From Polytrichum commune (Eukaryota > Streptophyta > Polytrichopsida > Polytrichales > Polytrichaceae), in the NCBI GenBank assembly GCA_950295325.1, contig OX485809.1, positions 12,028,001 through 12,092,000 on the forward strand: a stretch of 64,000 nt of DNA, written 5' to 3'. Positions 10,516-20,619 of this stretch are shown here, piece after piece (position 1 is the stretch's first letter; each line of letters starts with the position of its first letter). Position numbers and translations under genes: made by a program. The notes beneath the pieces were generated by a model. That model was not told the DNA's origin. It ran no database searches and saw nothing but the letters and a program-made list of their open reading frames with translations.

Positions 10516-10988
10516 GGGCCGAGACATGAATTTGCTAAAAACTTTTAAAATCTGGAATTGGTAGATTTGCCAAAACTTGTAAAATCTGGAAAAAATGCTA
10601 ATGGGATCAAAAAAAAATAAAAAAATGCTATATTATCTAAATCTCCGTAGCTACAAAATCTTCTGATATTTTGTTTTGGTTTGAAATCATTTTCTTTTCT
10701 CATTCTTCTATCTATTTCCTTGTTTTGGGCCACCTCGTAGATTTTGGGTTTCGGGGCAAAAAAAAAATTATGCTATTTTGTGTCATTTTCTAGCTCCTAT
10801 AATGTATTGCATGAATACTTGAGTAGACATATTTCTCATTTCTTGCATTCTAACCCCGTTTTGAATGGTTTTTTTGTTCCTACGCTCTGAAGATCGATTT
10901 AAATTCATACAATAGATATTTGTTTACTTTTAGGCTCTCCTAGTCGTTTTACCTCCCAACTTTTGGCCTTCCTAAGTTGCTCTTACAA

Positions 10989-11530
10989 ACCCTGTGCGTT
11001 AACGCACAGGGTTTCTCCTCCCAACTTTTTGCCTCCTAAGTTGTTCTTGCAAACCCTGTGCGTTAACGCACAGGGTTTCTCCTCCCAACTTTTTGCCTCC
11101 TAAGCTGCTCTTGCAAACCCTGTGCGTTAAAACACAGGGTTTCTCCTCCCAACTTTTTGCCTCCTAAGTTGCTCTTGCAAACCATGTGCGTTAACGCACA
11201 GGGTTTCTCCTCCCAACTTTTTGCCTCCTATGTTGCTCTTACAAACCATGTGCGTTAACGCACAGGGTTTCTCCTCCCAACTTTTTGCCTCCTAAGTTGC
11301 TCTTACAAACCCTGTGCGTTAACGCACATGGTTTTTCCTCCCAACTTTTTGCCTCCTAAGTTGCTCTTACAAACCCTGTGCGTCAACGCACAGGGTTTCT
11401 CCTCCCAACTTTTGGCCTTCCTAAGTTGCTATTACAAATCCTCTGCGTTAACGTACAGGGTTTTAGCTCCCAACTTTTGGCCTCCCTAAGTTGCTCTTAT
11501 AAACCTTGTGCGTTAACGTATAGGGTTTTA
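10989..11530. repeat. Tandem array of CCCTGTGCG palindromes with 64-bp period, copy 1
   Basis: Units start at 10989, 11053, 11117, 11181, 11245, 11309 and 11373, with degraded units near 11438 and 11502 and traces to about 11720. Each has a 24-bp palindrome and a conserved 40-bp spacer containing CTCCCAACTTTTTGCC. Sequence decay increases to the right. The period is exactly twice that of the 32-bp family. Confidence 0.9.
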
Positions 11531-11737
11531 CCTCTAAACTTCTCGCCTCCTAAGTTGCTTTTATAAACCCTGAACGTTCTCCTCCTGATTTCTAGCCTTC
11601 CTAAATTTCTGTTATATACCATGTGCATTAACGTATAGGTTTTTTCCTCTCCAATTTATAACCTCTATAAATTGCTACTACATTATATGTGAGTGAACGT
11701 ACAAGGTTCTCCGTCCTAACTTACAACTTATGCACTA

Positions 11738-12049
11738 TCAAATTATGTGAACGTTGAACCGATTTACCTTTTTGTTTGTCGTCTTCTTTGAACCCGTCTT
11801 CAATTCGGACTCTGATATACGATCATCTATATCTTCTTTGCTCTTTGCACCTTCATCATCCTCCATCGCATCAAAATCCAGTGTCTTCACAGTTTCTTCT
11901 ACCGTACTCAACAAGTTTCTTTTCCCTTCCTTATTTACATTCTTCTTTCCCACACTCAGTTTGAACCTCTTTTTCTCGGAAGTGAAATACAAAGCTTTCC
12001 TACGTCTTCTCTTCGGCCTCACGGGTGTTATTTCTACATCGTCCACCAT
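11738..12049 (-). CDS. Small charged protein, unrecognised (copy 1)
   Basis: This 103-codon minus-strand frame has a basic start (RPKRRRRKALYF) and an acidic middle (about residues 55-85), as in many nuclear proteins. A GT splice-donor-like sequence follows NKKVN codons (AAAAAG-GTAAAT), so it may be only a first exon. It starts about 520 bp from the transposase start and points the other way, so the two could share a promoter region. I recognise no family. It is identical in copy 2. The chance of a non-coding frame is real. Confidence 0.4.
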   Translation of the reverse strand: MVDDVEITPVRPKRRRRKALYFTSEKKRFKLSVGKKNVNKEGKRNLLSTVEETVKTLDFDAMEDDEGAKSKEDIDDRISESELKTGSKKTTNKKVNRFNVHII

Positions 12050-12571
12050 CGTTGGTGTCTATGATATGTTTTCTATCAGGTACTATCATTTATTCTTCCA
12101 ATGTATCTATCTCACAAAATCCGGCGTATATTACGATCACATGTTGTAATTGGCGTTCAATGAGCGAGATATTTCGACGCGTTTGTCATTATGTGTTTAT
12201 TTTTGTTATATCCGCCAAAATTTTCTGACACCTACTTTGTTCTATTCATAATGAGCAATAATTTATTTTTCCAACCAATTTTAATTCTTTCTACATCTAC
12301 GTCAGTCCACACATATATATTTTTGTTTTCTACCAATACTTTTAGTATTTGACGCCATTTTGTGTATATCTTGCTCGTAAATATTCTCTGACTATTATTG
12401 TGTTATGTCCACTTCTGTATTATTAGATGCTATGTATCACATGCTTTCATCTCCATCCATTATTGTATCACACGTTTTCATTTCCATTCATTTCCTCACA
12501 CAACTCTATACAAAACCAACATTCACCCCATATTTTTGTGATGTGTTGTTCATATGTTTTTTTGATTTTCT
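12050..12571. promoter_or_regulatory. Divergent intergenic region between small ORF and transposase, copy 1
   Basis: This AT-rich 522-bp stretch lies between two divergent reading frames and is the likely promoter region by position. I see no clear TATA box or repeat that fixes a start site. Confidence 0.35.
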
Positions 12572-15500
12572 ATGGCTACCATTAGAGCTCATGGATCTTT
12601 TGTTCCCTTCATCTTGCCACTCCAAGATGATGGTCATGTGAGTGTTTCAGAGGATTTACTTAGTTTGAGATTCAACCTCCAGATAGGAACCATGTATTTA
12701 GAGCATGAGATGTACTCTGCAGATGGAGAGGTGTATGAAACGATTTTGGTTCTAAAAAATAGAACTGATGTTGGTTTTATGTGGATCTTAGGACCTGGTT
12801 CATTTAGGGTGATAGGACTTTCTGAGTCTCAGATGCAAGCTTCAACTGTCATTTTGACAAACGAATCCGGTACATCCACAGTTCAAATTCCCTCTATCGC
12901 ACCTGTTAAGGTGGAACCCCTTGATGATAGTGTGTTTGTGCTATCAGATTCAGAAGATGACATTTGTGCATCTGTTGATCTTTCAAACACATCGCCATTT
13001 CCATTTAGAAGTGTTCATTCTACTCCTTCCCAACTTCCTATACATGTAGCCAAATCCCCTTGCGGTCTTATGTACAAGAAGGTGGTTCCCCAAATCTCAC
13101 CTTCTCAACGTCCTCCACTACACCCTTCACCTTCATATACAGGGTTGACTATGGTTGATGCCTTGAAGCTGACAAAGTCAAGAAAAAGATCAAAGTCCGA
13201 TCTTGCATCCATTGATTTTGACAGTATAGATGTTCGTGAAGTCAAGTATTTACCATCTTCTTTTAATGGTGATGTTTTGTTTCTTTTGCCTCCTGTGGCA
13301 CTCAAAGCTCCAAGTACGTATGGTCGCTCAATGGACGGCATGGACAAGATGTGCGACGGTCATCCTTGGTGCACCACCAAAACCACGAATATCCAAAATG
13401 ACTTTGGACTGTCCTTCCGGCGCTCTACTTGTGCTGGTCATCTCCAATGTCATAATGACTACTGTGATTACATGAATCGCAATGGGGGCCTCCGGAACAA
13501 CACTGAATGGGCCGGTTCAACTCCTATCCCATTTGCTGTGGGTGTTGTTCCCCCTACTAAGTCCACTGTCGAGTGTAAGGTATGTCGGTCCACACCTGTG
13601 TGCATTGCTTTGTGTAATGCTCGAATCATATACATCCACTCCACATCCGTTGGAATGTCTAGGGCTTGCATTCATCTTGGTGTACATGATCACCTTGTGG
13701 CCAATGACACATGCCGTGAATCATTGGACATGGCATACCAATGCGTTGCAAATGAAGTATTGAAAACACCCACAGCAAAAAATTCAGCCATAGTTATGGC
13801 GGCGAGCAAACAATTCTTGGCCGATTACCTTCTCAAATCTCCCGCAAATGTCGAAGGCCATCACTTGGTTGGTTCATCCCTAGAGGTCGTCATGGACAAA
13901 TTCAACACTCTTGCGTCTCCAAATTGTCGTAACTTTGTATCTGGATCAAAGCGTTTTTTGCGTAGTGGAATGGGAACTATGGATAGTATTATGGCGCTCA
14001 AAGACCACTCTGCTTTCAAATTCGTCCATGGTAGTCGGTTCCCAGGGCAGTCAAAGGACAAAGTGTTTGTTTTCAAGATGTCTGTAGACCTTCCAGGTAG
14101 TGGTGTGGAGCTTGTGAAGAGGATGCAAGTCGGTGGGGATATGGAGAATTCATGGATTATATTTGACCATGTCAAACGTTTGAAGGACTGGACGACCATG
14201 GCTTGCCATGTGTACGACAGTCGATATTGTAAAGTGTTGACTATTGCGTGTTGTGACATGCAATCTGAAGATGGTGCAGCACAAATTCTCTTTTGGGGAA
14301 ATTTGAATGCTGTCATGGCAGAAAATGGTGTACCATACGTAAACTTCAAAGGGTTTATGGCTGATAGTGCTCAAGCTAATTGGAATGCGGTGAGGGCGAT
14401 TTACGGGGATGGTGATCCAAGTCTACCCATGGTTGCACGTGAGCGTACATGTCTTTTCCATTGGTCCGCAAGCTTGGATAAGGTGACCCAAAAGTATATC
14501 AAACCATCCTTGCAATTTCAACACAAACAAATATGCAAGGATTACAAAGACGCGAAAACAATGGACGACGCTGAGACCAAGTACCATGTGATTCGTTCTT
14601 GGTGGTTGTCATCTGGAGCTGCCTCCGAGGAAGGCATCCTTGGCCTTTCAGAGTGGTTGGGATTTTGGCACTTTCGTTACAGACAATGGGGTGGCCATAT
14701 GCTACTTGTAAATACATATCAAACTTCATTACTCAATGTAATATATCTTATGTTTTTCTTATCTTTGTCTTTCTGTATTGTTCATAGGATATGACAATAG
14801 AAGAGCGTACGGGAATGCCAACATGCAACCTTGCAGAGACTGTACACAACAAACAACAAATAGTTTGGGTCGTTCGACCCAAACCTTGTATGCAGTTTGG
14901 GTCGAACGACCCAAACGTGGCAGGCAGTTTGGGTCGTTCGACCCAAACGTGGCGGCCATTTTGGGTCGTTCGACCCAAACCTTGTAGGCAGTTTGGGTCG
15001 TTCGACCCAAACATGGCAGCCATTTTGGGTTGAACGACCCAAACCTAAACATATAATCTATCTTATGTTTGTCTTATCCTTGTATTTGTGTGTTGCTCAT
15101 AGGATATGACAATACAAGAGCGTGCGGAAATGCCAATATGCAGCCTTGCAGAGACTGTACACAACAAATGGCTCCAACAGTCCGACAACAAGATGACTTG
15201 TTTATATGAAGCTACAGTGGACGACATGATCCGTGCTTTCATGCAAATTGCAAATTACCGGACATGGTTGAAAGGGGGGTCTGATGGTAAAGGTCCTGAT
15301 TCGGCATCCTTGAAACTCAAAGCGGCTGCAAGGTGTGGAGATCCAAAAATGTTGGCCGATGCCATGAAGTCTTATCCAGGGGCAGAAGACGTCAACACTA
15401 GAGATTGTGCATTGGAAGGGTCAGAGCTCTTTGGTTCCACCAAACGCAAACTCAACCTACCACCGGGTGCTGATTGTGACTCTCATCGACCCGACAAAGT

Positions 15501-16470
15501 GAACTATTCCATTCCCCGTCCGAACACCCGAGCAACTCGTCAACGCATAGAGGAATCGTTAAGTTCTGCAATTCATGGTGTGGCTCATACTACATCCGTG
15601 TTAGAGACTGATTGTCTTGCTTCCAACTGGCACATTGCAAGATTACCACCCAACTCAGCCAAACGATGTTGGGCACTGCAGGCCATCACAGGGACTATGT
15701 GCAATGCCAAAGTCGGGACTGGGAAACATGACACACCTGCTCCAACATACAAAGGGCTCAGGAAGGAATTTCGCTCTCCCAATAATGTGGAGTATGAATT
15801 TTGGTTTTGCCCTGACGACATCAAACGTTGTGTGAGTGGCAGTAAGAAGAAATATGTGTTGGACTGGCCTATAGTACCCAACACGTGGCCGGTGAAGATA
15901 GGTACCAATCTATCGCGAGAGGAGGTTTTGGCACTTGAAGATGCTGGATTTCAACTACAGCAGAGGGAGGCATTGTCCCCTCGTCGTAGGCTTTCAACAA
16001 TCGCAACTCTTCCCATCCTTCGCTCGCATTTTTCTATGCCACCAAACCCGGACGCCCACCCTACATTCAGGTTTGGGAAGACAGTGCGTCGTAATCCAAC
16101 AGCACCGCTAGCGGATCACAAAAACAAATGGGAGAGCGCCGGACTCATGGAGGGTTACTATGTGGTTGGGGTCACTGCCATTCCATATCCGGGCTTTGGA
16201 GTGATAATCAACATTGTCTCCAAGCAGGATATCACCTACCATGTCACAATTGGCGACATCCCGCATTGCACATGCCCGGATTTCACGAAAATGTCCTCTC
16301 ATGCATTGGGAAAGAAAGGAAAATGGGTGTATTGTAAACATCTTTATTATGTGTTTAGATTTTTGTGCAAGGTGGATTACGAGAGTGACAAGTTCATTCA
16401 TGCACCTACATATACCTATAACGAGGTCATGCGACTACTTGAACTTGCTGGTATCGTAGAGTATGAGTAG
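12572..16470 (+). CDS. Mutator-like transposase with SWIM zinc finger, copy 1
   Basis: Two exons, 12572-14707 and 15103-16470, joined in phase 0 by a GT-AG intron, give about 1,167 residues. The start ATGGC has a good context. Exon 1 has a Cys/His-rich block (about residues 250-370) that may bind DNA, then a DDE-type core: candidate first D at 549 or 562, second D in FMADSAQANW (598), a C627-x2-H630 pair, and a candidate E694 in LSEW. Exon 2 has a SWIM zinc finger C388-x-C390...C410-x-H412, counted from the Met at 15106. A DDE core followed by SWIM is typical of MuDR-type transposases. No stop or frame change interrupts it, so it may be functional. The intron contains a palindrome array and a second copy of the exon 2 start (14788), which gives an alternative 3' splice site. 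Family naming is by motif only. Confidence 0.78.
14863..15044. repeat. Array of six 22-bp palindromes, exact 32-bp period, in the transposase intron (copy 1)
   Basis: Units at 14863, 14895, 14927, 14959, 14991 and 15023 have 10-bp arms GTTTGGGTCG/CGACCCAAAC around TT or AA, the same family as at 9850-10065. The 10-bp spacers resemble each other (CTTGTATGCA, GTGGCAGGCA and so on). Copy 2 has only five units. Confidence 0.95.
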
Positions 16471-16689
16471 TATTGCAAATGGTCTATTAAGTACCATATA
16501 TTTGAATGTCAAAATATGACATGTTTTGGTTTGGATTTTTATAATAAAAATCAGCAATGGGCTGGAAGTATTTCAAATGATTCAGTACGATCCAACCGTG
16601 AGCGGTTTGATTGATTGACATGGATAAATAATAACAAGTTTCTAAAAATAAAAAATAATTGAGAAGATTCTACGTACATCCGCGTAGTA

Positions 16690-16860
16690 ACGTCTTCTTG
16701 GTATCCGCCTATAGATTATTCGTACTTTATCACTAGCTCAATTTGGGATAGCACCAGTCAATGTAACCAACCGGATTCGAACCCGGGTTGATACAGACCT
16801 AATACCAGTCTCTTACACAACTCGCATCCACAGGCGGATGTCTCAAAACCTAGTAGTTAC
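16690..16860 (-). repeat. tRNA-like / SINE-like segment with RNA polymerase III B box (copy 1)
   Basis: On the minus strand GGTTCGAATCC (16783-16773) matches the tRNA B box, preceded by a stretch (GCGAGTTG...) that could be a degraded A box. It does not fold as a full tRNA by eye. A tRNA-derived SINE fragment is the best reading. It lies between the transposase stop and the transposon end. Confidence 0.4.
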
Positions 16861-16925
16861 CTACATATTGACTATTTCTAATATCTAATTTCCTTTCATT
16901 TGTAGATTCTGGGCCTTAATTCAAC

Positions 16926-17150
16926 CCGTGAGCAGTTTGAGTGGCTCACAATTATGGCACCTACATGTACGTATAATGAGGTTATGCACCTACTTGAACT
17001 TGCTGGTGTTGTGGAATGTGAGTAGTTGTGCAAGTGTTGGTTGTAACTACATGTATAAGGATGTCAATAAATGACATGTATTGGTTTGGATTATTATAAT
17101 AAAAATCAACAATGAATTGAAAGTGTTTTAAATGATCCATGGAAATAGGG
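16926..17150 (+). repeat. Diverged duplicate of the transposase 3' end
   Basis: The segment repeats about 16403-16610: the end of the reading frame (ACTTGAACTTGCTGG), its stop codon, and the downstream stretch with ATAATAAAAATCA. The duplicate differs at many bases and lacks the upstream coding part, so it is an old tandem duplication flanking the tRNA-like segment. Confidence 0.75.
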
Positions 17151-17269
17151 CCCTTTCACTTGTGCTTCATTTAAAATATTGGCAATTTACAATTGAAAAT
17201 ATGCAATTAATTTGTCAAAATTTTGGTTGTGTACCCTAAACCCGTGTGTCTTTACTAAGTTTGGAATCA

Positions 17270-17357
17270 TTGCTCATATGTTACTGCTCATTGCTCATGT
17301 GTTACTGCTCACCGCTCACCGCTCACTGCTCATCGCTCATAAGATAGCTTCCCTCGT
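17270..17357 (+). repeat. Right terminal inverted repeat, copy 1
   Basis: GCTCACCGCTCACTGCTCATCGCTCATAAGATAG-type repeats end in CTTCCCTCGT. The reverse complement matches the left terminus through CTATCTTATGAGC; the outermost bases match imperfectly. Confidence 0.85.
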
Positions 17358-17365
17358 ATGCAAAG
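17358..17365 (+). repeat. Target-site duplication half ATGCAAAG (transposon B)
   Basis: ATGCAAAG follows the right end of copy 1. Its partner, CTTTGCAT, is at 51874-51881 beside copy 2. Confidence 0.82.
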
Positions 17366-18710
17366 TAACAAATAAGCATTTTCTCATTGATAAGATGGTC
17401 CGAGCCCCATTTCCCAAAGGAGTGGCCTTGATATAGCAAATCACAATAAAAACCCACTTCCAAGCCCTATGAATGAAAGGACAATGGTAAAACCCGTGAA
17501 ATAATGATTCGTTCATATTAATTCGGCAACAAATGTATCTAGTGTCAAAGGTAGAAGATATTTTCTACTCCACTCATTGACAGTAATAGCACATAGTAGG
17601 AAAGACCAATGAAATGCAACTTCTTTTTGGAGTTTGGATTTGTGCCATACAAAATTCCAATTCGGTGTAAAATTGTTGGGGAGGGAGCCGCGCCAATTGA
17701 CTTCAATGGGCTTGCTAAGTTGTCTTGAGCCATTGAGGAAGCTCCACCCTTTCTTGGATGTGTAAGAAAGGAAGCTAGATGCATCGCCCCATTGCCAATC
17801 ATTGGGGTCAAATATTAGGGTACAAAGTTTATCATAGATGATATAGGTTTGGATCTTTTGTAGGGCCTCGCATTACCATGTCAACTCTCACCGGGAAGAG
17901 CCAACCCTCAAAAGTTGTAGAGTGTTCTTCAAGTGGAAGCTCATCTTCAATGCGTGTGAGGATTTAGTGATGGTTCCGGCTGTGCACTTGTCCAAGGTTT
18001 TTAGGTATTCAAGTGAGAGTTGATTAAAGCCCGATTTTGGGTTGGTAAATTCTTTGGGTGCGGATTACCCAAATGGATTTGATGTCATTGTCTTCAAAGG
18101 AAGAAACTGGTCCATTCTCCACTCTAAAGAGTATCGTGTAGGGGGGCCGTGAGTTCTTCTCACCAAGGTTCCAAGTTTTGAAGGAGTCATTTCCAAATGA
18201 GCTTTTCCACCTCAAGGAAGTCAAACCGCCTTTGAGCAATGGGCCAAGAAAGAAAGGTGTTTGAATTCTTGTCCGAAGTGTTGGCTATTGTGATTAGTCC
18301 CTTGTACCAAGTGAAGTGCCAAGAAATCCATTTCTCCACCAAAGGTTTTGGTGCTTGATTTCTTCTACAATGCAAGGTTCTTTGAGAAGGAGGAATGGAA
18401 ACATGCATTTCAAAGAGTCCGCAACATGAGCATGATATGTGGTGGTGGTGGTCCCATGTCATGCTTGTAAGGTTTGCCTTACATGAGGAGTCAAGGCCAA
18501 TTTGGGGCTTTGATATGCATAAATCCTCGTACGTGATCTGTCAAATCCATAAATTTAATCTCAAGGCCTTCACATGATGGACTCAAGGGCATTCCATGAA
18601 ATTCGCATTCTAATGAGATGATATTATATTTTAATGCACTAAAGACAAAATATGACATTGTCCACCGGAAGAGAATTGGGTTGGACCAAAACACCACTAG
18701 GATTGTGGGA
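17366..18710 (-). mobile_element. LINE ORF2 remnant (zf-RVT region), broken by transposon
   Basis: Minus-strand frames between 18700 and 17366 include a zinc-finger-like reverse-transcriptase tail (VWHKSKLQKEVAFHW near 17600-17660), a block usual after plant LINE reverse transcriptase. It has several stops and frame changes. Its continuation, ending with WMVWKARN, lies on the plus strand at 51882-52000. Joined through one ATGCAAAG copy, the two give an open frame of about 70 codons across the junction. Confidence 0.6.
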
Positions 18711-18712
18711 CC

Positions 18713-18870
18713 TAGAACACACTTCCCGTTTGCAAACGCAGGTGGTCATTGCGACATGATCCCATTTACATGTGTTGATTCCAATCTATGACGATTCTAG
18801 ATTGGATTCAATACATGTAAATGGGACCATATCGTAATGATCGCCTATGTCAAGTGGGAAGTGTGTTCTA
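18713..18870. repeat. Foldback element 1 (about 75-bp arms)
   Basis: TAGAACACACTTCCC...CCAATCTA (18713-18788) pairs with TAGATTGG...GTGTGTTCTA (18798-18870) with scattered mismatches and a 9-bp loop. Confidence 0.85.
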
Positions 18871-18909
18871 GAACCACGTTTTGTAGTAGTAGAATGGGAA
18901 CCCACATTG

Positions 18910-19031
18910 GTAGAAATGTGGTAGTTTCATGACACAACAACCTAACATGAAGTGACCAAAATGACTTGGGCTAGTGTCATTCTGGTCACTTCGTGGTAGA
19001 CTGTCGTGTCATGAAACTATCACATTTCTAC
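18910..19031. repeat. Foldback element 2 (about 55-bp arms)
   Basis: GTAGAAATGTGGTAGTTTCATGACAC at the left pairs with the sequence ending GATAGTTTC-complement CACATTTCTAC at 19031. The loop is short. It lies next to foldback 1. Confidence 0.85.
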
Positions 19032-19250
19032 TACACTATTTATCCCAATCATTGTGTGTTACTACTCAAAGTTACGCAGTGCAATAAATACTCAAGAGTT
19101 CAATTTCTACTATCAAAAGTTCCATAGGTCGTTCAAACATTATAAAACATAGACGACTTTGCTTGGTAGAATATTACATTCTCATTAAATAGTTATAGCA
19201 TTGCGTAACTCCAAATAATACCACACACTAATTGGGATAATCAGTGTAGT
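19030..19250. repeat. Foldback element 3
   Basis: ACTACACTATTTATCCCAAT at 19030 pairs with ATTGGGATAATCAGTGTAGT ending at 19250. An inner pair (AGTTACGCAGTGC with GCATTGCGTAACT) extends the stem. This looks like a non-autonomous MITE; no duplication is clear. Confidence 0.75.
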
Positions 19251-19255
19251 GCCAA

Positions 19256-20619
19256 TTTGCTTTCTTGGTGCCGTGTTACAGCTTCCTCCCTTCTCGACCC
19301 GAGTCAATATTTCGTGCGAAATGTCTTCAGATTTTGAAAGCCTCGACCCCTCATGCAAAGGTTGGGGCGAACCAACCCGTACACTGGTTCCTTGGAGGCA
19401 AGGGTTTACGCATCCAACAAGGAACATATCTCATGCAAAGCGGACCTAATTAAGCATCCCTTCCACTGAACAGGGAGAACCGACAACTAATTTACAGATC
19501 AACCGGTCAAGCTTGAGAATGAACCGGTTGATTTTGAAGACCTCAGGAAATTCACCAGTCATTGGAGAGGAATGTTTGAAATATACCTCAAACTAATGAA
19601 GAAAAACTGAAAGATCACAACATGTAACCGGTTGGACTTGGAAACACTCGGGTTTCGAGCGAGCACGACCACAAATCTCACCCCCACACTAGTCTCTTTG
19701 CAGTGGAACGCGATCTCCCTTTCCACAATAACCAAATAAAAAATGAGGAGGGCCCAAAACGGGGGTGTACGGTAAATAATGTATAGACCGCGTTTGGGGA
19801 GGTTTCAATGATGATGAGAATGTTGTAGTTGTTGTCTCAACACCGGCAGGCTAGCGAGCCTTGGAGGCAAGCTTTCCGTTGTGAATGACAGTTAACATAT
19901 TCTCCAAAGCAGGGAAAACTGGGAGAAGAGCGAATAGCCGGGCACCAACAAGGCCACCGGGCTAACATGACACATTTCAAGCACAAAGTTGTACTTTCCG
20001 TCTACATGAGTCCGACTGTACGCCTGGGAATTTTATATTATAGGAAGCCCACAGAAATCCGGGGAAAGTGTCAACTGTGGATCCTTTAATTCTACTTGAA
20101 ATTATTTGGTAAAGTGGAAAAGTGACCATGGAATTATGGAGACTAAAGGGATAAGGAGCGAAAAGAGTGAGGCAGCATCTAAACATAGGATGGCCCAGGG
20201 CAATGGCACTTGCAGAAAGGCAAAAGGAAGTGGAATATATATATTCTTATTAGAAGCATATATTTAGCAGTTCATTGAAGTGGGCTCAAGTAGCTCCCTC
20301 GACGGGTCTTTTTTGAGAGAGATGGTAAACACCTGATATTCCATGGTTTTGGGTCCAATGAATGGGGAAAACCGGCCGCTAGTTATAGTTGAACCGGTTG
20401 AGTTTGAGAAGTAACTAATTGAAGTTTAAGATTTTTTGAGAAATACCAATCATTTTAGAGGAATTTAGACAAAACTCCACAATTTAATTAAGAAAACCGG
20501 AAGATGTCAACATGTAAGCAATTGGTCTTAGAAAACACTAGGATCTCAACTGATTATGTCCCAAAACATTCCGGGATATTGTTTTGGTCATATGTTAAGG
20601 GTTCTTTATTTTGTAATGA
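19256..20619. repeat. Non-coding stretch with a diverged direct repeat
   Basis: About 19455-19670 and 20350-20560 share an order of motifs (GGGGAAAACCG / GGGAGAACCG, ACCGGTTGA, TTTGAGAA..., AACATGTAA, GGTCTTAGAAAACAC-like) at roughly 70% identity by eye. I recognise no gene or family here. Confidence 0.45.

Larger units (their letters stand above)
4499..17357 (+). mobile_element. Mutator-like DNA transposon, copy 1 (12,859 bp)
   Basis: The ends are imperfect inverted repeats that share CTATCTTATGAGC followed by GAGC-rich subterminal repeats. The 8-bp flanks and a SWIM-type transposase fit a Mutator-like element. Contents: a ParB/methyltransferase-like gene on the minus strand (5123-9563), a solo LTR inside it, palindrome arrays (9786-11530), a small minus-strand ORF (11738-12049), the transposase gene on the plus strand (12572-16470), a tRNA-like segment and a duplicated 3' tail. 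Copy 2 at 39131-51873 is the same in reverse. The 116-bp length difference is explained by an 84-bp subterminal-repeat difference and one missing 32-bp palindrome unit. I noticed two single-base differences (13844 and 16986), so the copies are nearly identical. Confidence 0.9.

Noticed and set aside
9850-11530. CRISPR-like arrays of repeats and spacers
   Set aside because: The repeats are full palindromes, the spacers resemble each other, no cas genes are present, and the context is a eukaryotic transposon.
10989-11580. Short frames across the 64-bp array
   Set aside because: They are repeats read as protein, with no independent support.
16771-16850. A functional tRNA gene
   Set aside because: There is a B box, but no convincing acceptor stem or anticodon arm.
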